The notes beneath the pieces are model-generated. The model was not told the origin of the DNA. It did not search any database and was given only the letters and a program-made list of their open reading frames with translations. The translations under genes were made by a program, and so were the position numbers. DNA of 17,582 nt, from the NCBI GenBank assembly GCA_023412635.1, contig JAEYNI010000188.1, forward strand, positions 1 to 17,582, read 5' to 3'. Positions 15,584-17,582 of this stretch are shown one piece after another. Source of the DNA: Bacillota bacterium (lineage in GTDB: Bacteria; Bacillota; Clostridia; Acetivibrionales; DSM-1351). Numbering within the stretch: the stretch's first letter is position 1; each line of letters begins with the position of its first letter.

Positions 15584-15634
15584 AAAAAAAATGATGAGAT
15601 CATAGCTTCCAAATCAGAATGCTACAACCTCATC
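15584..15634 (-). terminator. Leader terminator (possible attenuator) of the methyltransferase operon
   Basis: On the minus strand GATGAG-GTTGTAGC (15634-15621) pairs with GCTATGAT-CTCATC (15606-15593), 14 bp including three G-U pairs, with a 14-nt loop, then AT and seven T (to 15584). It lies 58 bp before the start codon and about 95 nt after the likely transcription start, so it can only act on the operon's own leader. No known riboswitch core is visible in the ~95 nt before it. Confidence 0.75.
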
Positions 15635-15737
15635 TTTGAGTTTTTATGTGATATCCAAATCCATAATGGTATACCACAATACATAACATGATATACGATT
15701 ACACTTTATATCTTTTCGTCACGTTTTGTTACGTTTA

Positions 15738-15766
15738 ATTATATATGCAATAAATACAAAAATCAA
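15738..15766 (-). promoter_or_regulatory. Promoter of the methyltransferase/transport operon
   Basis: TTGATT (15766-15761) and TATAAT (15743-15738) on the minus strand, 17 nt apart, predict a start near 15731 and a leader of about 205 nt ahead of ATG 15526. Confidence 0.65.
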
Positions 15767-15832
15767 TAGTTAATTTTAAATGATTATTTTGAAGTCTTCC
15801 AAGTTACTACTGAACTACGTTCGCTGTACTGT

Positions 15833-15861
15833 TTACTTTTTTATGAAAAGTAATATATAAT
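15833..15861 (+). promoter_or_regulatory. Probable promoter of the HTH-PBP regulator
   Basis: TATAAT at 15856-15861 with a weak -35 TTACTT at 15833-15838 (17-nt spacing). A TATCATA/TATGATA inverted repeat (15865-15871, 15898-15904) just downstream might also bind a regulator. Confidence 0.4.
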
Positions 15862-15959
15862 ATATATCATACTGTTTTATTACGTTATGCTATCTGTTAT
15901 GATATTTATTCAGAAATCTAGCATCAGAAGTAGAGAAGTAGATGTAAAGGAGAATCAAC

Positions 15960-16916
15960 ATGAATGTTAATTCAGCATTAACACCTCAGGAAGTCGCAGA
16001 CATCTTGAAAATAGCCAAAAATACCGTCTATGAGTTAATAAAGCGGGGGGAATTGAACTCCTATAGAGTAGGAAAAAAAGTAAGAGTTGACTCAAAAGAT
16101 GTTGAGGAATATAAAAATAAGACTAAAAGCATAAAAAACGCCAGCCAGCCTTATAGTAATACATCCAGATTAAGATCAAACCCTTTTTTCGGTGAAGAGT
16201 CATTCAGTAGCAACGGCTTTGTAATCTGTGGTCAGGATATTCTTCTAGATATCCTTTCGAGATATCTTCAATTACACCCTAATGGCGTACATGCTTTACG
16301 TTCGTATGTGGGAAGCTATAATGGTCTATATGCCTTATATCAGGGCAACGTTCAAATGGCCACAGCTCATTTATGGGATGGTGACACAGGACAATATAAC
16401 ATACCATTTGTCAGAAGAATGCTACCTGGTGTTCCTGCAGTAATTATTCATCTAGCATGCCGACTTCAAGGCTTTTATGTGGCAAAAGGTAATCCTAAAG
16501 GTATTAAGGGTTGGGAAGATCTAAACAGGAAAGACATTACCATTATCAATCGTGAAAAAGGTAGCGGAACCAGGGTTCTCTTGGATGAACATCTTAGAAA
16601 ATTTGGCATACCTGCTAGGAATATAAAAGGTTACGACCGAGAAAGCACATCCCACCTTGCAATTGCCAGCACAGTTGCGCGCGGAGGTGCAGATATTGGT
16701 ATTGGTAACGAGAAATCCGGGCTTCAGGTAAAAGGAATTGATTTTATACCTCTCCAAACCGAAAGGTATGAGCTTGTTATTAAAAAGGAAGACATGGGTA
16801 AAGTACCATTTCAATCTGTTCTTGAAATCCTTCGTTCTCAAGAATTTAAAATTGAGCTGGAAGGAATCGGTGGTTATGACCTTACAGATATAGGCAAAAT
16901 TGTTGCTGAAACATGA
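15960..16916 (+). CDS. Transcriptional regulator: excisionase-type HTH fused to a PBP-like ligand domain
   Basis: 318 residues, AAAGGAGA upstream of ATG 15960. Residues 8-53 (LTPQEVADILKIAKNTVYEL...VRVDSKDVEEYK) are a MerR/excisionase-type winged helix. Residues about 86-315 match the PBP_like family (PF12727 as I know it): GQDILLDILSRYL, GSYNGLYALYQGNVQMATAHLWD, REKGSGTRVLLDEHL, RGGADIGIGNEKSG. This ligand domain is found alone or joined to MoeA-like and HTH modules, and many members are thought to recognise molybdate- or tungstate-like ligands. Divergent from the seven-gene operon, with repeated motifs in the spacer, it is the obvious local regulator, probably sensing the transported compound. 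The oxyanion suggestion is by family association only. The gene ends before an IS remnant with no clear terminator of its own until 17082. Confidence 0.88.
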   Translation: MNVNSALTPQEVADILKIAKNTVYELIKRGELNSYRVGKKVRVDSKDVEEYKNKTKSIKNASQPYSNTSRLRSNPFFGEESFSSNGFVICGQDILLDILSRYLQLHPNGVHALRSYVGSYNGLYALYQGNVQMATAHLWDGDTGQYNIPFVRRMLPGVPAVIIHLACRLQGFYVAKGNPKGIKGWEDLNRKDITIINREKGSGTRVLLDEHLRKFGIPARNIKGYDRESTSHLAIASTVARGGADIGIGNEKSGLQVKGIDFIPLQTERYELVIKKEDMGKVPFQSVLEILRSQEFKIELEGIGGYDLTDIGKIVAET

Positions 16917-16981
16917 GCAATTCCATACTCCAATAAAAGGGGTAGTAAAATATGTCCGTTTCTGAAGTTGCATAGGAATTG

Positions 16982-17081
16982 TTCCTGGATGTCCTCAGCA
17001 GACTTAATGTCATACTCCTGAAGTAGTGCAGCAATGATGTTCTTTTTTACCTTCGCTCATTGAATTTTTTCTTCTTGCCAT
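16982..17081 (-). pseudogene. IS256-like transposase N-terminal remnant, frameshifted
   Basis: From ATG 17081 the minus strand reads MARRKNSMSEGKK, then a run of six A (six T at 17043-17048 on the plus strand) shifts the frame; the next frame reads KNIIAALLQEYDIKSAEDIQE, the conserved start of IS256-family transposases. Beyond about 16982 similarity stops. The catalytic part and ends are missing. Confidence 0.8.
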
Positions 17082-17129
17082 AAAAAAAGCTTTCTGTGAT
17101 ATTTGATTTTATCATAGAAAGCTTTTTTT
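17082..17129. terminator. 20-bp hairpin with A/T runs, bidirectional terminator
   Basis: 17082-17101 pairs with 17110-17129 (one G-U pair), an 8-nt loop between, seven A before and seven T after. It sits directly before the transposase remnant start and after the regulator, so it may have been the IS leader hairpin that blocks read-through and now also ends the regulator transcript. Confidence 0.8.
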
Positions 17130-17159
17130 ACAGAATTTATTAAACAGTCTCAATGCAAA

Positions 17160-17197
17160 TTAGGGACAGATGCTAAAAAATAGGCACCCGTCCCTAA
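17160..17197. repeat. Small inverted repeat (REP/MITE-like)
   Basis: TTAGGGAC (17160-17167) and GTCCCTAA (17190-17197) are perfect complements, and the hairpin extends inwards over six more positions with two mismatches. The GGGAC...GTCCC style recurs in clostridial genomes as dispersed palindromes. Otherwise the stretch to the MCP stop at 17272 shows nothing. Confidence 0.5.
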
Positions 17198-17271
17198 AAG
17201 TATTACATATTCAACATCAATTTTTACCGTTTACACAAAACATGAAACTTACCCACTCCCTTTCATATAGT

Positions 17272-17582
17272 TTACAATCTAAAATTCTTAATCAGACTTG
17301 ATAGCTCTTCTGACATTTCTGCCATTGCTTTAGATAAAGAAACAATTTCTTCTGTCAAAGCTATTTGTTCTTCACTGGCTGCCGATACTCCTTCTGCATT
17401 TGCGGCAAACTCATGACTTGTCTCATTTATCTCCTGCATTGTATTCTCAAAGTCGTTGCTGTTAACAGTCATTATTTCTACATTTTTTGCAACACTAGCT
17501 ACTATATCCTTTAATTGTTCAGCCTGTTTAGATATCTCGCTAAAAGTTTCTCCATTTCCTTGGATGGCTTTTACACTTGAAT
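17272..17582 (-). CDS. Methyl-accepting chemotaxis protein, C-terminal end only
   Basis: The minus-strand frame is open to the window edge; about 103 C-terminal residues are visible (an in-frame ATG at 17472 is internal). They form one long amphipathic helix with heptad pattern: QAEQLKDIVASVAKNVEIM, then HEFAANAEGVSAASEEQIAL with the AASEEQ methylation-helix motif, ending SLIKNFRL. The CheA/CheW-binding hairpin tip lies beyond the edge. It senses signals for the chemotaxis kinase; the input domain is not visible. Its last ~149 bp are nearly identical to the MCP relic at 8668-8816. Confidence 0.88.
   Translation of the reverse strand, partial: SSVKAIQGNGETFSEISKQAEQLKDIVASVAKNVEIMTVNSNDFENTMQEINETSHEFAANAEGVSAASEEQIALTEEIVSLSKAMAEMSEELSSLIKNFRL
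17285..17433 (-). repeat. MCP 3'-end direct repeat, right copy
   Basis: Matches 8668-8816 with two mismatches in the same orientation. This copy is in frame within an apparently intact gene, so it is probably the parent or the surviving copy. Confidence 0.95.

Larger units (their letters stand above)
15718..15886 (-). promoter_or_regulatory. Four AACGTRRY motifs in the divergent spacer, candidate operators
   Basis: Read on the minus strand: AACGTGAC (15725-15718), AACGTAAC (15735-15728), AACGTAGT (15821-15814) and AACGTAAT (15886-15879). Two are spaced 10 bp, one helical turn, just downstream of the operon -10; one lies near the regulator's -35 and one just past its -10. They are candidate sites for the divergently encoded HTH regulator; this is inference from position and repetition. 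Confidence 0.45.

Noticed and set aside
16521..16973. 150-residue minus-strand ORF at the regulator end
   Set aside because: Antisense to the regulator's ligand domain; no Shine-Dalgarno site or recognisable domain.
1..17582. CRISPR arrays, rRNA, phage structural genes, toxin-antitoxin or restriction systems
   Set aside because: No regularly spaced repeats, rRNA sequence or matching protein motifs were seen on either strand.

Overview
The window looks like an AT-rich, Gram-positive, spore-forming clostridial chromosome. Pointers are the SpoIID/LytB-type protein, AGGAGG-like ribosome binding sites before almost every gene, a lysine riboswitch of the Firmicutes type, and a YesL/DUF624 protein. 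Protein style suggests the Ruminiclostridium/Hungateiclostridium neighbourhood, but that is an inference.

Left part (1-6100), lysine/diaminopimelate metabolism: a nearly complete aspartate kinase, a convergent secreted SpoIID-domain protein, then a promoter, a lysine riboswitch with its terminator, dapA, dapB and a catalytic-domain-free ACT protein resembling the regulatory end of aspartate kinase. Together these form a lysine-feedback unit.

Middle (6100-9100): a DUF2268-type metalloprotease homologue that lacks the family's C-terminal end and an expected glutamate; a DUF624 membrane protein; and tRNA-Leu(GAG) with a near-consensus promoter and a terminator. Just after the tRNA lies a short, GC-richer, highly structured insert bounded by a 22-nt perfect copy of the tRNA 3' end, which looks like an attachment-site duplication. 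Next is a wrecked chemoreceptor gene whose 3' end is almost identical to a second chemoreceptor gene at the right edge of the window.

Right part (9100-16920), the most interesting region: a tightly coupled seven-gene minus-strand operon. In transcription order it encodes a SAM methyltransferase, a signal-less substrate-binding-like protein, a P-loop GTPase-like protein rich in CxxC motifs, a soluble ABC-type ATPase with an extra N-terminal domain, and a class III (BtuCDF/FecBCDE/MolABC-like) lipoprotein, permease and ATPase. Facing it is a regulator that joins an excisionase-type HTH to a periplasmic-binding-protein-like ligand domain. The spacer holds a good promoter, four copies of an AACGTRRY motif and an intrinsic terminator in the operon leader. 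This looks like a regulated metal or oxyanion uptake and intracellular handling system; the ligand cannot be read from the sequence.

Right edge (16917-17582): an IS256-like transposase remnant with its leader hairpin, a small inverted repeat, and the 3' end of the second chemoreceptor gene.
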